22,398 nucleotides of DNA from the NCBI GenBank assembly GCA_030447945.1, contig JAUJNV010000020.1:1-22398 (forward strand), given 5' to 3'. Positions 1 to 7,739 of the stretch are shown here, piece by piece. Position 1 is the first letter of the stretch; every line of letters starts with the position of its first letter. The stretch comes from Fimbriimonas sp. GTDB taxonomy: Bacteria > Armatimonadota > Fimbriimonadia > Fimbriimonadales > Fimbriimonadaceae. The notes under the pieces are model-generated. The model made no database searches. It was not told the DNA's origin and saw only the letters and a program-made list of their open reading frames with translations. A program made the translations under genes and the position numbers.

Positions 1-1
1 C

Positions 2-139
2 CCGATCCTGAGCGACCTGCCCCTCATCGGCCAGTTCTTCCGCAGCGTTACGAAGAGAAAGAACAACGGTGAGCTCCTCGTGTTCGTCACGCCGTCCATC
101 GTGGAAGACGACGAGACAGCGCCCGAGGGTGGGCCGTAG
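2..139 (+). CDS. pilQ: Secretin (type IV pilus PilQ / type II GspD-like), C-terminal end, 5'-truncated
   Basis: Only the last 45 residues lie in the window. They contain the two hallmarks of the secretin C-terminus: a P-I-L-S-D-L-P-L-I-G-x-F-F segment, followed about 10 residues later by E-L-L-V-F-V-T-P-S-I-V. Secretins form the multimeric outer-membrane channel for type IV pili or type II secretion. The gene sits directly in front of aroK-aroB, and pilQ-aroK-aroB is a known order in many diderm bacteria, so PilQ is favoured over GspD. The tail after the motif is short and acidic. About 20 nt separate its stop from aroK, so it is probably co-transcribed with the operon that follows. The family call is firm; the exact subtype is inferred from context. 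Confidence 0.85.
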   Translation, partial: PILSDLPLIGQFFRSVTKRKNNGELLVFVTPSIVEDDETAPEGGP

Positions 140-161
140 CTTGTAGGCATCGCGGTCGTTG

Positions 162-737
162 ATGGTCCATCCTGCATCCGCCCAACCATCAACGACCACC
201 CGCCCACCGTCTTCCTCCGGGGAATCTTGGATTCTCGTGGGGATGATGGGGGCGGGCAAGTCGACGCTAGGTCAGGCCCTCGCTGGACTGGCGGGCCGGG
301 AGTTCGACGATACAGACGCTCTTTTGGAGCGCAAGCTCGGCCGCACGGCCACCCAGCTCTTCCGCCTCTATGGTGAGGACGCCTTTCGCACTCACGAAAC
401 GTGCCTTCTTCGAAGCCTGGAGCCGGGGCTACGAGTCCTAGCCACCGGTGGCGGAATCGTGCTGCGGGAGGAGAACTGGCGCGAACTGCACCGCCTCGGA
501 ACGACGATCTACCTGCGCGCGGACGTCCAGACGCTCATCGACCGGCTCGGCCGGAGCAAGCGAAAGAGGCCATTGCTCGAAGTCCAAGACTGGGAAGAGA
601 AGCTGGCGAGGCTCCTCGAAGCGCGGCGGCCCCTCTATGAACAGGCGGACGTGACGGTGGACGTCGACGACGCGGAAGAACTCGAGGAGGCGGCTAAACG
701 CCTGCTGGACGTACTGCGCGGAGCCCGGGGAGCGTGA
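162..737 (+). CDS. aroK: Shikimate kinase
   Basis: AroK phosphorylates shikimate with ATP in the shikimate (aromatic amino acid) pathway in the cytoplasm. The P-loop reads GMMGAGKST (about residues 27-35). The D-D-T-D motif that binds shikimate and Mg follows about 15 residues later, then F-R-T-H-E (substrate Arg), ATGGGIV (glycine triad), K-R-K-R-P-L in the lid, and E-A-R-R-P-L-Y near the C-terminus. All family landmarks are present at normal spacing. An extra 20 or so polar residues (Ser/Thr/Pro-rich) precede the core. The start is uncertain: TTG at 159 is followed at once by ATG at 162, and no convincing Shine-Dalgarno is visible. The stop overlaps the aroB start by 4 nt (GTGA). Confidence 0.95.
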   Translation: MVHPASAQPSTTTRPPSSSGESWILVGMMGAGKSTLGQALAGLAGREFDDTDALLERKLGRTATQLFRLYGEDAFRTHETCLLRSLEPGLRVLATGGGIVLREENWRELHRLGTTIYLRADVQTLIDRLGRSKRKRPLLEVQDWEEKLARLLEARRPLYEQADVTVDVDDAEELEEAAKRLLDVLRGARGA

Positions 738-1759
738 TCGACGTCGGCCACTCCGGCGGTTCCTATCGCGTCGAGGTTACGAGCTTCGCATCCGCCGCCG
801 CGCGCGTTCCAGATGACGCCGTCCTCCTCTCGGACGAGAACGTCTTCCGAGCGTGGGGAATCCACTTCCCCGCGCGACCCACGTTGGCCGTACCTGCCGG
901 GGAAGCTTCAAAGTCCCTCGCGACCTTTGCCCGTGTTGTCGGCTGGCTCGCCGACTCAGGAGCATCGCGGACCACGACCTTGGTCGCCATGGGCGGAGGC
1001 GTAGTCGGCGATCTCGGCGGATTCGCGGCGGCGGCTTACATGAGGGGCATCCCGCTGATGCAGGTTCCGACCACCCTGCTCGCGATGGTCGACTCCTCCG
1101 TAGGGGGCAAAGTAGGGGTTGACCTGCCGCAAGGAAAAAACCTCGTCGGGGCGTTCCACCCCCCCGCCGCGGTCCACGTGCCCCTGGACGCTTTGCAGAC
1201 CCTGCCGGATCGCGAATGTGCGGCCGGAATGGCGGAGGTTTGGAAGACCGGGTTCATCGCCGACGCCGGCCTGGTGGAACTGCTCGGAGGACCACCCCTG
1301 AGCGCGGGCGACGCGCGGCTGAGGGAGGTCGTCGAGCGGTGCGTTCGGCTGAAAGCGCGAGTCGTCCAGGAGGACGAGTTCGAGACGACGGGCCTGCGCG
1401 CCATCCTTAACTTTGGCCACACGGTCGGCCACGCTCTCGAAACGGTGACCGCCTACGGCCCGTTGCTGCACGGCGAGGCCGTGAGCGTCGGGATGGTCGC
1501 CGAGGCGTTCCTAGGCGAGCGCCTGGGCATCTCGCCGATCGGAACCGGCGACAGGGTCGAGGAATGTCTTCTGGATCAAGGTCTTCCTACCCGGTCCGAT
1601 CTGCTAAGCGACCCCGAGCCGCTCCTCGAAGCAATGCGCCGGGACAAGAAGGCGAAGAGCGGGCGCCTTGCGTTTAGTCTACTGACCGGGATCGGCGGGT
1701 GTAAACTCGTTGAGGGTGTAGACGAGGGAATCGTCCGCGTCACGCTGTCGAGTCTATGA
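734..1759 (+). CDS. aroB: 3-dehydroquinate synthase
   Basis: AroB converts DAHP to 3-dehydroquinate, using NAD and a divalent metal, in the second step of the shikimate pathway. The 341-residue length is normal. Visible motifs are the NAD-binding GGGVVGDLGGF (about 87-97), MVDSSVGGKVGVD (118-130), GKNLVGAFHPP (134-144), the metal ligand Glu168 in A-E-V-W-K, the ligand His229 in N-F-G-H-T-V-G-H, and His246 in H-G-E-A-V. The start is GTG at 734, overlapping the aroK stop (GTGA). The stop TGA in turn overlaps the ATG of the next gene. This implies translational coupling through the operon. The call is secure. Confidence 0.97.
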   Translation: MIDVGHSGGSYRVEVTSFASAAARVPDDAVLLSDENVFRAWGIHFPARPTLAVPAGEASKSLATFARVVGWLADSGASRTTTLVAMGGGVVGDLGGFAAAAYMRGIPLMQVPTTLLAMVDSSVGGKVGVDLPQGKNLVGAFHPPAAVHVPLDALQTLPDRECAAGMAEVWKTGFIADAGLVELLGGPPLSAGDARLREVVERCVRLKARVVQEDEFETTGLRAILNFGHTVGHALETVTAYGPLLHGEAVSVGMVAEAFLGERLGISPIGTGDRVEECLLDQGLPTRSDLLSDPEPLLEAMRRDKKAKSGRLAFSLLTGIGGCKLVEGVDEGIVRVTLSSL

Positions 1760-1965
1760 AGCACGTTCGCCTCGCGCTTTCCGCGCTGACGGTGCTGCTC
1801 CTCCTCGGGGGGTACGCGGCGAGCGTTGTCGCGTACCCCGAAAACGCGGCGGATCACGCGAAGCTAATGGATACGGGCTTCGTTCGGCTCGCGGCAGCCG
1901 TCCTCTTCGTTGTGGCGGTAGCTTTGGCGTTCCTACCAGACCGTGAGGGCCCCGAGGACGCGTGA
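1756..1965 (+). CDS. Small two-helix membrane protein, unknown function
   Basis: The 69-residue product has two hydrophobic segments, about residues 5-26 and 42-60. A short polar loop containing Y-P-E-N-A-A-D-H separates them, and the C-terminal tail is acidic (D-R-E-G-P-E-D-A). I do not recognise a family. Reality is supported by the exact 4-nt coupling at both ends: ATGA with aroB upstream, GTGA with the kinase-like gene downstream. It also keeps the high third-position GC of its neighbours. Because it is encoded directly before a membrane-anchored PASTA protein, it could be an accessory membrane partner, but that is inference from position only. Confidence 0.7.
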   Translation: MKHVRLALSALTVLLLLGGYAASVVAYPENAADHAKLMDTGFVRLAAAVLFVVAVALAFLPDREGPEDA

Positions 1966-3763
1966 TCGGCACGGTCCTTCAGGTGCGCTACGAGTTGACC
2001 GGTCTCCTCGCGGAGGGCCCGGTGTTCTCGACGTACGCAGCTCGGGATCAGATTTCGGCACGTGAGGTGTCGGTGCGCGTCATCAGGGCTCCGTTCGCGC
2101 AGGAGCCGCAATTCGTGCTTGCCCTGGACACGGCCGTTCGGAAATATGCCGCCGTCCGGCATTCGGGCATGGAGACGTTGAGCGAGCTGGTTGGCGACGA
2201 CTCTCACCCATTCATCGTTGGCGAAGCGGTCCGAGGAGTCTGCCTCGCGGACGCATCCGCAAGCTGGCTCCTTTCTCGGTGCCCGTCGCGGTATCGACGG
2301 CGATCTCGGTTCTGGAGGCGCTGGACGCCCTTCATCGGTAAGGGCTCACCCACGGGGACGTCGGCTCCCACAACGTGACGGTAGACCCCACCGGAGCCAC
2401 ACGGCTCCAGCTCGCGGGGGTCTGGGAAGCCTACTCGGCGAGCGACACGGCGGGAGCGGCGGTGCTGATGAACATGGCGCCCTACCTCGCCCCCGAGGTA
2501 GGCGCGGGCGCCGCCACCCCGACCCCGGCGTCCGACGTCTACGCCACCGGCATCCTCCTCTACGAACTGCTGGCCGGCCGGCCGCCCTACCTGGCGGACG
2601 TTCCGACGGCAACGGCTGCCCGCCACGCCACGGCGGCCACCCCGAGCGTGCGGATGTACAACCCGAGCGTGCCCACCGTCCTCGACGAGATCGTCAAGAG
2701 GGCCATGGCGAAAGAGCCCGCGGCGCGTTACGGGACGGCGGGAGCGATGCTCAGCGACCTTCGCCTGCTCCAGGACGCGCTGCGGTTCGGACGCACTCTC
2801 ACCTGGCCCTTGAGCGGGCCGCCCGCCGGTGCGGCACCCGTCGGCGCGCTACCCGCGGTCGCTGCTCCCACAGTGGCGCCCAAAGCCGTGAAGCCGGCAC
2901 CCGCGCCGACGCCCGTCGCCCCGCGCATGTCGGCCACGCGTGAAGAAGATGCGGACGACCGGCCTTGGCGCAAGGCGCGGGACGGGAGGGACGTGCCGTT
3001 GTGGCTGCTTCTGAGCATCGTCTTCTGCCGCGCGGTGGTGCTCGCGCTCGTTGGGGTATGGCTTGCCTTCAACATGAACCGTCCGCGACTGGTGACGGTG
3101 CCGAACATCAAGGGCGCGCCGGCGGCAGAGGCGAGAAACACGCTCCGCGCCATGAAGCTGGAGATGCACGTCATCGGCCGCGGGGTGAGCAAGACGGTGG
3201 ACCTCGACCACGTCATCAACGTCAATCCGCCGCCCGGGGGCAAGGTCCGAGAGGGGTCGCAGGTGGGAGTTTTCCTCTCCTCGGGGAGCCCGGTCGTGAA
3301 GGTGCCGCCCCTGAAGGGGCTTACGCTCGAAGCGGCGCGGACCGCGCTCGAGGCGCTGAACCTGGAACTGGACACTGCTGTCCTGCGTCGTCGCGACCGT
3401 AACGCGCCGGAGGGCACGATCATCGATCAAGAGCCGAAGGCTAAAAAGGAGATCGAGAGATTTGGGAGGGTTCGGGCCACGGTCAGCCTGGGCGACGGCG
3501 GCGGCGGGGAGGGCTCGGATCAAGCCTATCGCTACACCCTCCGCGTCCGCCTGACGGATCTCGAGAAGCCGACGAACGTTCGCGTCGAGATCACGGACGA
3601 CCGTGAGACGCGCACGATCTACGAAGACCGACGTGAAGACGGAGACCGGGTTGAGGTCGCCACGGTCGGATACGGTAGCGAAGTGGTCTTTCGCATTTAC
3701 TACGACGGCGAAGTTGTGAAGGAGGTCCCGATGCGGGCGGAAGAGGGCAAAAGGGTCAATTGA
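1962..3763 (+). CDS. PASTA-domain Ser/Thr kinase-like protein (probable pseudokinase), reading frame interrupted
   Basis: The layout is that of a membrane-anchored PknB/PrkC-type protein: kinase-like domain, Pro/Ala-rich linker, one transmembrane helix (coding about 2996-3075), two PASTA repeats (about 3085-3490), and a final beta-rich domain of about 80 residues. Catalytic motifs are degenerate. The Gly-rich loop reads AEGPVFSTYAA, the VAIK Lys is Arg (V-S-V-R-V-I), the catalytic loop reads THGDVGSHN (Asp and Asn kept, Lys lost), and L-A-G occupies the DFG position. Y-L-A-P-E and S-D-V-Y-A-T-G are kept. The frame is broken twice. One base seems missing near 2250-2262, and an in-frame TAA lies at 2339-2341 between A-L-H-R and G-L-T-H-G-D. 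The intact part downstream can be read from GTG 2375. The start is GTG 1962, coupled to the previous gene. PASTA kinases usually sense peptidoglycan; this one is more likely a binding scaffold. A true kinase with sequencing errors at the breaks would still lack the Lys and DFG Asp. Confidence 0.85.
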
Positions 3764-4405
3764 GCGCGCTCCTTGCGCCTTCGATTCTGTCCTTCGACCC
3801 GCTCGCGCTCCGGGACACGGTTCCCGCGCTGGAAGCCGCCGGCGCGGATATCATCCACCTCGACGTGATGGACGGCTCGTTCGTCCCCCCCATCTCCTTC
3901 GGCGACTCCCTCGTGCGCGCCTTGCGTCCCCTTGTGCGGGTGCCCTTCGAGGCGCACCTCATGGTCCGCGAGCCCGAGCGGCACCTCGAGCCGTTCGTTC
4001 AAGCTGGGTGCCAGAGGGTGATTTTTCACGCCGAGGCGACGATCCACGCGCACCGCCTCGCCCAGACGCTGCGCGAGCTCCGTGTAGAGACGGGCGTCGC
4101 TATCAACCCCGGGACACCCGCGGAGGCGCTGGAGCCGCTGTTGGACGAGATCGATCTGGCGCTGGTGATGACCGTCAACCCGGGTTGGGGTGGGCAGGCG
4201 TTCCTGGAGACGGCCCTGAGCAAGGTCCGTCGCCTGCGAGAGGCGCGGCCGGAGCTGAGGAGCGAGGTGGACGGCGGGGTCGAGCGCCGGACGTTGCGCC
4301 TGGGCCGCGTGGCAGGCGCGGAGCGTTTTCGTCGTCGGCAGCTTTCTGGTCAGGGCGGCCTCGGTGGACGCGGGGCTGCGGGAGTTGAGAGCGCTATGCG
4401 GCTGA
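3760..4405 (+). CDS. rpe: Ribulose-phosphate 3-epimerase (frameshifted near its 3' end)
   Basis: Rpe interconverts ribulose-5-P and xylulose-5-P in the pentose phosphate pathway. TIM-barrel landmarks are Ser8 in A-P-S-I-L-S, metal ligands His33 and Asp35 in I-I-H-L-D-V-M-D-G, His66 in A-H-L-M, N-P-G-T, VNPGWGGQ, and Asp171 in E-V-D-G-G. Frame 1 is good through Glu188 (codon 4321-4323). If base 4324 is skipped, the next frame gives VFVVGSFLVRA and ends at TGA 4403-4405, restoring a normal 214-residue enzyme. Read without the correction, the frame runs falsely into the next gene. The start is TTG 3760, overlapping the previous stop (TTGA). A single extra base, sequencing error or mutation, is the simplest explanation. 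Confidence 0.9.
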
Positions 4406-4704
4406 GGGTCCTTACGACGTTCCTCCTGATCTTCGGAGTCGTCTGGCTCCTGAGCTGGGCCTGGATCATCGGTCCTCCCCCGCCTCCCAAGCCACCCAAA
4501 CCGGTGGCTCGAGCCTACGCGATGCGCATCAGCGCCTACCTCGGTGTTCTCGTCGTCACAGTGGTCGCGAGCGGGGTGTGCGCCGCGCTCGTCGTGCGCC
4601 AGGCGAAGCAGGAGTACCGCGAGTTCGCCACGCGGAATCTGAAGGACCTCGTGGAGGGGAGCCTGAACGACCACAAGCCGCCGGGCGGGAGCGACGGTGA
4701 CTGA
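4396..4704 (+). CDS. Small membrane protein with Pro-rich loop, unknown function
   Basis: Starting from ATG 4396, which overlaps the corrected end of rpe by 10 nt, the frame encodes 102 residues. A first membrane helix (about 5-26, with V-V-W-L-L-S-W-A-W) is followed by a Pro/Lys loop (G-P-P-P-P-P-K-P-P-K-P), a second helix (about 46-67), and a charged C-terminal tail with Q-A-K-Q-E-Y-R-E-F. I do not recognise a family. The gene is hidden when the frameshifted rpe frame is taken at face value, because both then form one continuous frame. Its 3' end overlaps ribD by 8 nt. It resembles the other small membrane gene of this operon only in general layout. Confidence 0.65.
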   Translation: MRLRVLTTFLLIFGVVWLLSWAWIIGPPPPPKPPKPVARAYAMRISAYLGVLVVTVVASGVCAALVVRQAKQEYREFATRNLKDLVEGSLNDHKPPGGSDGD

Positions 4705-5746
4705 CAAGGCGGCGATGCGTCGCGCCATCCGCCTCTCCCGCCGGGGCTTTCCCGCACCGAACCCGCACGTCGGGTGCGTGATCCTGCGTGGCGGCGTGGT
4801 GGTTGGCGAGGGGTGGCATGCTTATGCGGGCGGGCCTCATGCGGAAGCCGTGGCGCTGGCCGGGGCGGGCGATGCCGCGCGGGGCGGGGAAGCCTTCGTG
4901 ACGCTAGAGCCTTGTGCCCACCACGGCCGGACGCCGCCGTGTGCCGACGCTCTCCTGGTCGCGGGCATCGCCCGCGTCGTCGCCGCCTGTGCCGACCCCA
5001 ATCCCAGGGCCGCGGGCGGGCTGGCGCGACTCGCCGCGCATGGGGTGCGGACGGAGGTCGGGCTTCTTCGGGAGGAAGCGGCGACGGCGAATGTCGGCTT
5101 CCTGACGGCAATGCGCCTGAAGAGGCCATACGTCGTCGTGAAGGCGGCCTGCTCGCTCGACGGGAGGATCGCTCTCCCCTCGGGCGAGAGCCAGTGGATC
5201 ACGGGCGCGGCGGCCCGGCGGGCGGCGCACCGGCTGCGAGCCGAATGCGGAGCGGTCCTGGTGGGACGACGGACGGTCCAGGCGGACGATCCACTGCTGA
5301 CGGCTCGACTGCCGGGGGTCGTCAATCAGCCCGTTCGGATCGTGCTCGACCCCCACGCCCGCCTGTCGGGCCGGGAAAGGGTATTCGAGGGGCAATTGGG
5401 GGTATCGACCCTTCACATGGTGGCGAAGGCCCGTCACGGGTCTCAGATCGAGATCCGTCTGGGGAGCAACGGCTTTGACCTGCATCATATCCTCACATTG
5501 CTTTTCGAGAGGGGGCTCACGAGCCTCCTCGTCGAGGGCGGCGCGCATACGATTCGCTCGTTCTTCGCCGCGAACCTAGTGGACCGGGTCGAGCTGTTCA
5601 TGGCGCCCCTGCTGCTCGGGGCGGGGCCGGCCTGGCTAGAGGGCGGCGAGCTGGGGACGCTGGACGGCGTGCCGAGGCTGAGAGTCGAGCGGGTGCGGCG
5701 AGCGGGTGCGGATCTGTGGATAAGTGCGGCACCGCTGCTCTCGTAA
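4697..5746 (+). CDS. ribD: Bifunctional riboflavin biosynthesis protein RibD (deaminase-reductase)
   Basis: RibD deaminates the pyrimidinone product of GTP cyclohydrolase II, then reduces its ribosyl side chain with NADPH. The N-terminal deaminase zinc site is complete: H48-A-E50, then Cys73 and Cys82 in PCAHHGRTPPC. The C-terminal reductase domain shows V-K-A-A-C-S-L-D-G-R-I-A, S-Q-W-I-T-G, VLVGRRTVQADDPLLTAR and L-L-V-E-G-G-A-H. The 349-residue length is typical of the fused enzyme. The start is GTG 4697, 8 nt inside the previous gene. No other rib gene is visible in the window. It ends the long operon, and a 33-nt gap follows before the next gene. Confidence 0.96.
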   Translation: MTDKAAMRRAIRLSRRGFPAPNPHVGCVILRGGVVVGEGWHAYAGGPHAEAVALAGAGDAARGGEAFVTLEPCAHHGRTPPCADALLVAGIARVVAACADPNPRAAGGLARLAAHGVRTEVGLLREEAATANVGFLTAMRLKRPYVVVKAACSLDGRIALPSGESQWITGAAARRAAHRLRAECGAVLVGRRTVQADDPLLTARLPGVVNQPVRIVLDPHARLSGRERVFEGQLGVSTLHMVAKARHGSQIEIRLGSNGFDLHHILTLLFERGLTSLLVEGGAHTIRSFFAANLVDRVELFMAPLLLGAGPAWLEGGELGTLDGVPRLRVERVRRAGADLWISAAPLLS

Positions 5747-5779
5747 CGGCGAATAGGCGGAGACGTCTAAATCCTTGTG

Positions 5780-6874
5780 ATGAGACGGAACCGTGTTTGC
5801 CTCGGAGCCATTAGCGCGATGGCCGTTTTGGCCTCCCTTCCGGCGTCCTCGAGCGCCGCGCGCATCACTCTACGCCGGGACTCGGTCCTGCCCGTAGTGT
5901 TCAGCGACACGCTGACGCTCAACGGGAACCGCACCGGCGACACCTTCACCGCCCGCGTGGAGGGCGACCAGGAACTGCCGAACGGAACCCGCCTCATGGG
6001 CCGCGTCCGCTCGGTGCGCAAGGGGTCGACCGACGCCGACCGCGGGTACATGGACCTCGAGTTCACGTCGGTCGTGCTGCCCAACGGCCGCACCCACCGG
6101 ATCTACGCGGTGCCGATCCCCCTGAACGACAGATACACGTCGCGCGACAGCGACGGCCGCTTCCGTGTTAAGCGGGACGTCAAGAAGAAGGGGACGTCGG
6201 TCGTCGTAGGCGCTCTCGGCGGCCTGATTCTTGGGTCCATCCTGAAGAAGCCTATCGAAGGAGCGATCGTCGGAACCGTCGCCGGAATTATCTTCGCGGA
6301 AGTCAACAAGAAGGACGACGGCAACACCGTGGTCCAGCGGGGGGCGAAGATGGGCGCGATGATCGAGCGGGACGTGACCCTGAACATCGACGACTTCGAC
6401 CGGTACGACGGCGACTACGACCGGGACCGCCGCGACGACGGGTACGACAGCCGCAACGACCGGTACGGCCTCGGCAAGGGGAAGCCTCGTCGGGGGCCGG
6501 ATACGGAGGACGACCGGATCGACTCCGACCGCGACATCGTGGTCCGCTACCGAAACCGCAACCTCCGCTACACGGGCAACGAGCGCCCGATTCGGCGCGG
6601 CGAGACCGTAATGGTTCCGCTGGAGGCGACGGCGCGGCAGATCGGCCTGAGCGTCGACATCGACAAGGAAAGTGAAACGATCTTCGTCCGCGGAGACGAT
6701 CGGGACGAGGAGCGGGTCCTGCGGGTGGACGTGGGTTCAAAGCGGTACCGGCTCAACGGCCGCCAGGGCACGCTGGCCCAGGCCGTGGTGCGCCGGAACG
6801 GCAAGGTGTACGTGCCGGTGGATATCCTCAGCGAACTGACGGATGAAAATATTTCCGTAGTTCGGAACGATTGA
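5780..6874 (+). CDS. Secreted protein with glycine-zipper segment and C-terminal stalk (copper amine oxidase N-terminal-like) domain
   Basis: The 364-residue product begins with a signal peptide (about 1-26, ending S-S-S-A-A). A beta-rich region follows (30-115; GDTFTARVEGDQELPNGT suggests an exported beta domain). Next is a Gly-spaced hydrophobic segment of about 35 residues (140-175, G-A-L-G-G-L-I-L-G-S then G-A-I-V-G-T-V-A-G), which looks like a glycine zipper. A low-complexity Asp/Arg/Tyr stretch (203-252) precedes a C-terminal domain (255-362, with V-M-V-P-L-E-A-T-A-R-Q-I-G and K-V-Y-V-P-V-D-I-L). The last domain matches the 'stalk' domain common in cell-surface proteins; it is not an enzyme. 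ATG 5780 is chosen over the adjoining GTG 5777. A terminator follows. The molecular role is unknown. Confidence 0.8.
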   Translation: MRRNRVCLGAISAMAVLASLPASSSAARITLRRDSVLPVVFSDTLTLNGNRTGDTFTARVEGDQELPNGTRLMGRVRSVRKGSTDADRGYMDLEFTSVVLPNGRTHRIYAVPIPLNDRYTSRDSDGRFRVKRDVKKKGTSVVVGALGGLILGSILKKPIEGAIVGTVAGIIFAEVNKKDDGNTVVQRGAKMGAMIERDVTLNIDDFDRYDGDYDRDRRDDGYDSRNDRYGLGKGKPRRGPDTEDDRIDSDRDIVVRYRNRNLRYTGNERPIRRGETVMVPLEATARQIGLSVDIDKESETIFVRGDDRDEERVLRVDVGSKRYRLNGRQGTLAQAVVRRNGKVYVPVDILSELTDENISVVRND

Positions 6875-6928
6875 GATCACCAGGCGTACTAAGAAGAGAA
6901 CCGACAACTTCTATCCTCCCTCCCCCAA

Positions 6929-6961
6929 GCCCCGTCGCTAGCCCTCAGCGCGGGGCCTTTT
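6929..6961 (+). terminator. Rho-independent terminator after the stalk-domain gene
   Basis: GCCCCG (6929-6934) pairs with CGGGGC (6951-6956), and CGCT (6936-6939) pairs with AGCG (6947-6950). This gives a 10-bp stem with one bulged T and a 7-nt loop. CTTTT follows. It lies 54 nt after the stop codon. Confidence 0.8.
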
Positions 6962-7080
6962 ACTGGGTCATGAGCCCCTTTAGGCGAGGTTGGACGGAGC
7001 GTCCGGATTCTGCTGCCACTCCTCCGAGCTCCTCCCGCAAGACGAACGAATCCTTTCATCAGACAAAGCCCGGCCTTCCG

Positions 7081-7650
7081 CTAGAGGTCGAGGAACCACC
7101 GGTGGAGCCGAATGTCGTCGGTGAGCTCAGGGTGGAACGACGTGCCGAGCAGGCGGCCCTGGCGAACCGCTACGATCCGACCGTCATAGCGCGCCAGTTC
7201 CTCCACGCCCTCCCCGAGCCGGCTGACGACCGGGGCCCGGATAAAGACGCCCGTTACGGGCTCCTCGAGCAGCGTCATCGGGACCGCATCCTCGAAGCTG
7301 TGCACCTGCGTCCCAAAGGCATTGCGCTCAACGTCGACGTCGAGGAGTCGAAGGGTGTATTGATCGGGCCTCCCCACCACCTCGTTCGCCATGAGGATCA
7401 TGCCCATGCAGGTGCCCCACACGGGCATACCCTGTGCGGCCCTCACCCGGATCGCATCACCTAGCCCGTAGCGCCGCATCAGGAGCCCGACCGTCGTACT
7501 CTCGCCTCCTGGCAGGATCAGGCGATCGACACCCTGAAGGTCCTCAGGCGCCCGCACCTCCGCAACCTCGAGCCCTTCCGCATCCACCCGCTTCACGGCC
7601 TGCACGTGCTTCTCGAAGTCGCCCTGAATCGCGACGACACCCACCTTCAT
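7081..7650 (-). CDS. pdxT: Pyridoxal 5'-phosphate synthase glutaminase subunit PdxT
   Basis: PdxT hydrolyses glutamine and passes ammonia to PdxS, which builds PLP from a pentose phosphate and glyceraldehyde-3-P. The class I glutaminase triad is visible: Cys81 in W-G-T-C-M-G-M-I, and His173 and Glu175 in S-F-H-P-E-L-T-D-D. GGEST (48-52) and E-R-N-A-F-G are PdxT signatures. The 189-residue length is normal. PdxS is not adjacent in this window; in many genomes pdxS precedes pdxT, so the split arrangement is of mild interest. The gene is transcribed divergently from kdsD with an 89-nt gap. A possible -10 (TACACT, minus strand, 7659-7664) lies only 8 nt from the ATG. Confidence 0.96.
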   Translation of the reverse strand: MKVGVVAIQGDFEKHVQAVKRVDAEGLEVAEVRAPEDLQGVDRLILPGGESTTVGLLMRRYGLGDAIRVRAAQGMPVWGTCMGMILMANEVVGRPDQYTLRLLDVDVERNAFGTQVHSFEDAVPMTLLEEPVTGVFIRAPVVSRLGEGVEELARYDGRIVAVRQGRLLGTSFHPELTDDIRLHRWFLDL

Positions 7651-7652
7651 CG

Positions 7653-7680
7653 TTGGCGAGTGTACTTGCGGAGCTACAAT
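7653..7680 (+). promoter_or_regulatory. Putative sigma70-type promoter of kdsD
   Basis: A TTGGCG -35 (7653-7658), 16-nt spacer and TACAAT -10 (7675-7680) lie upstream of kdsD. Transcription would start near 7687, giving a leader of about 50 nt. The spacer contains AGTGTA, the complement of the candidate pdxT -10. Confidence 0.45.
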
Positions 7681-7739
7681 CAGAGAGTGATCTACGTCAC
7701 CCGCGCGGCGTTCGCCCTTGGCGCCAAAGAGATGGACCG

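Noticed and set aside
3760..4704. A 314-residue Rpe-membrane protein fusion
   Set aside because: A one-base correction at 4324 restores the normal Rpe C-terminus and leaves a separate gene with its own ATG.
6871..7464. A 197-codon plus-strand open frame
   Set aside because: It crosses a terminator and then runs antisense to pdxT; no start signal or recognisable protein.
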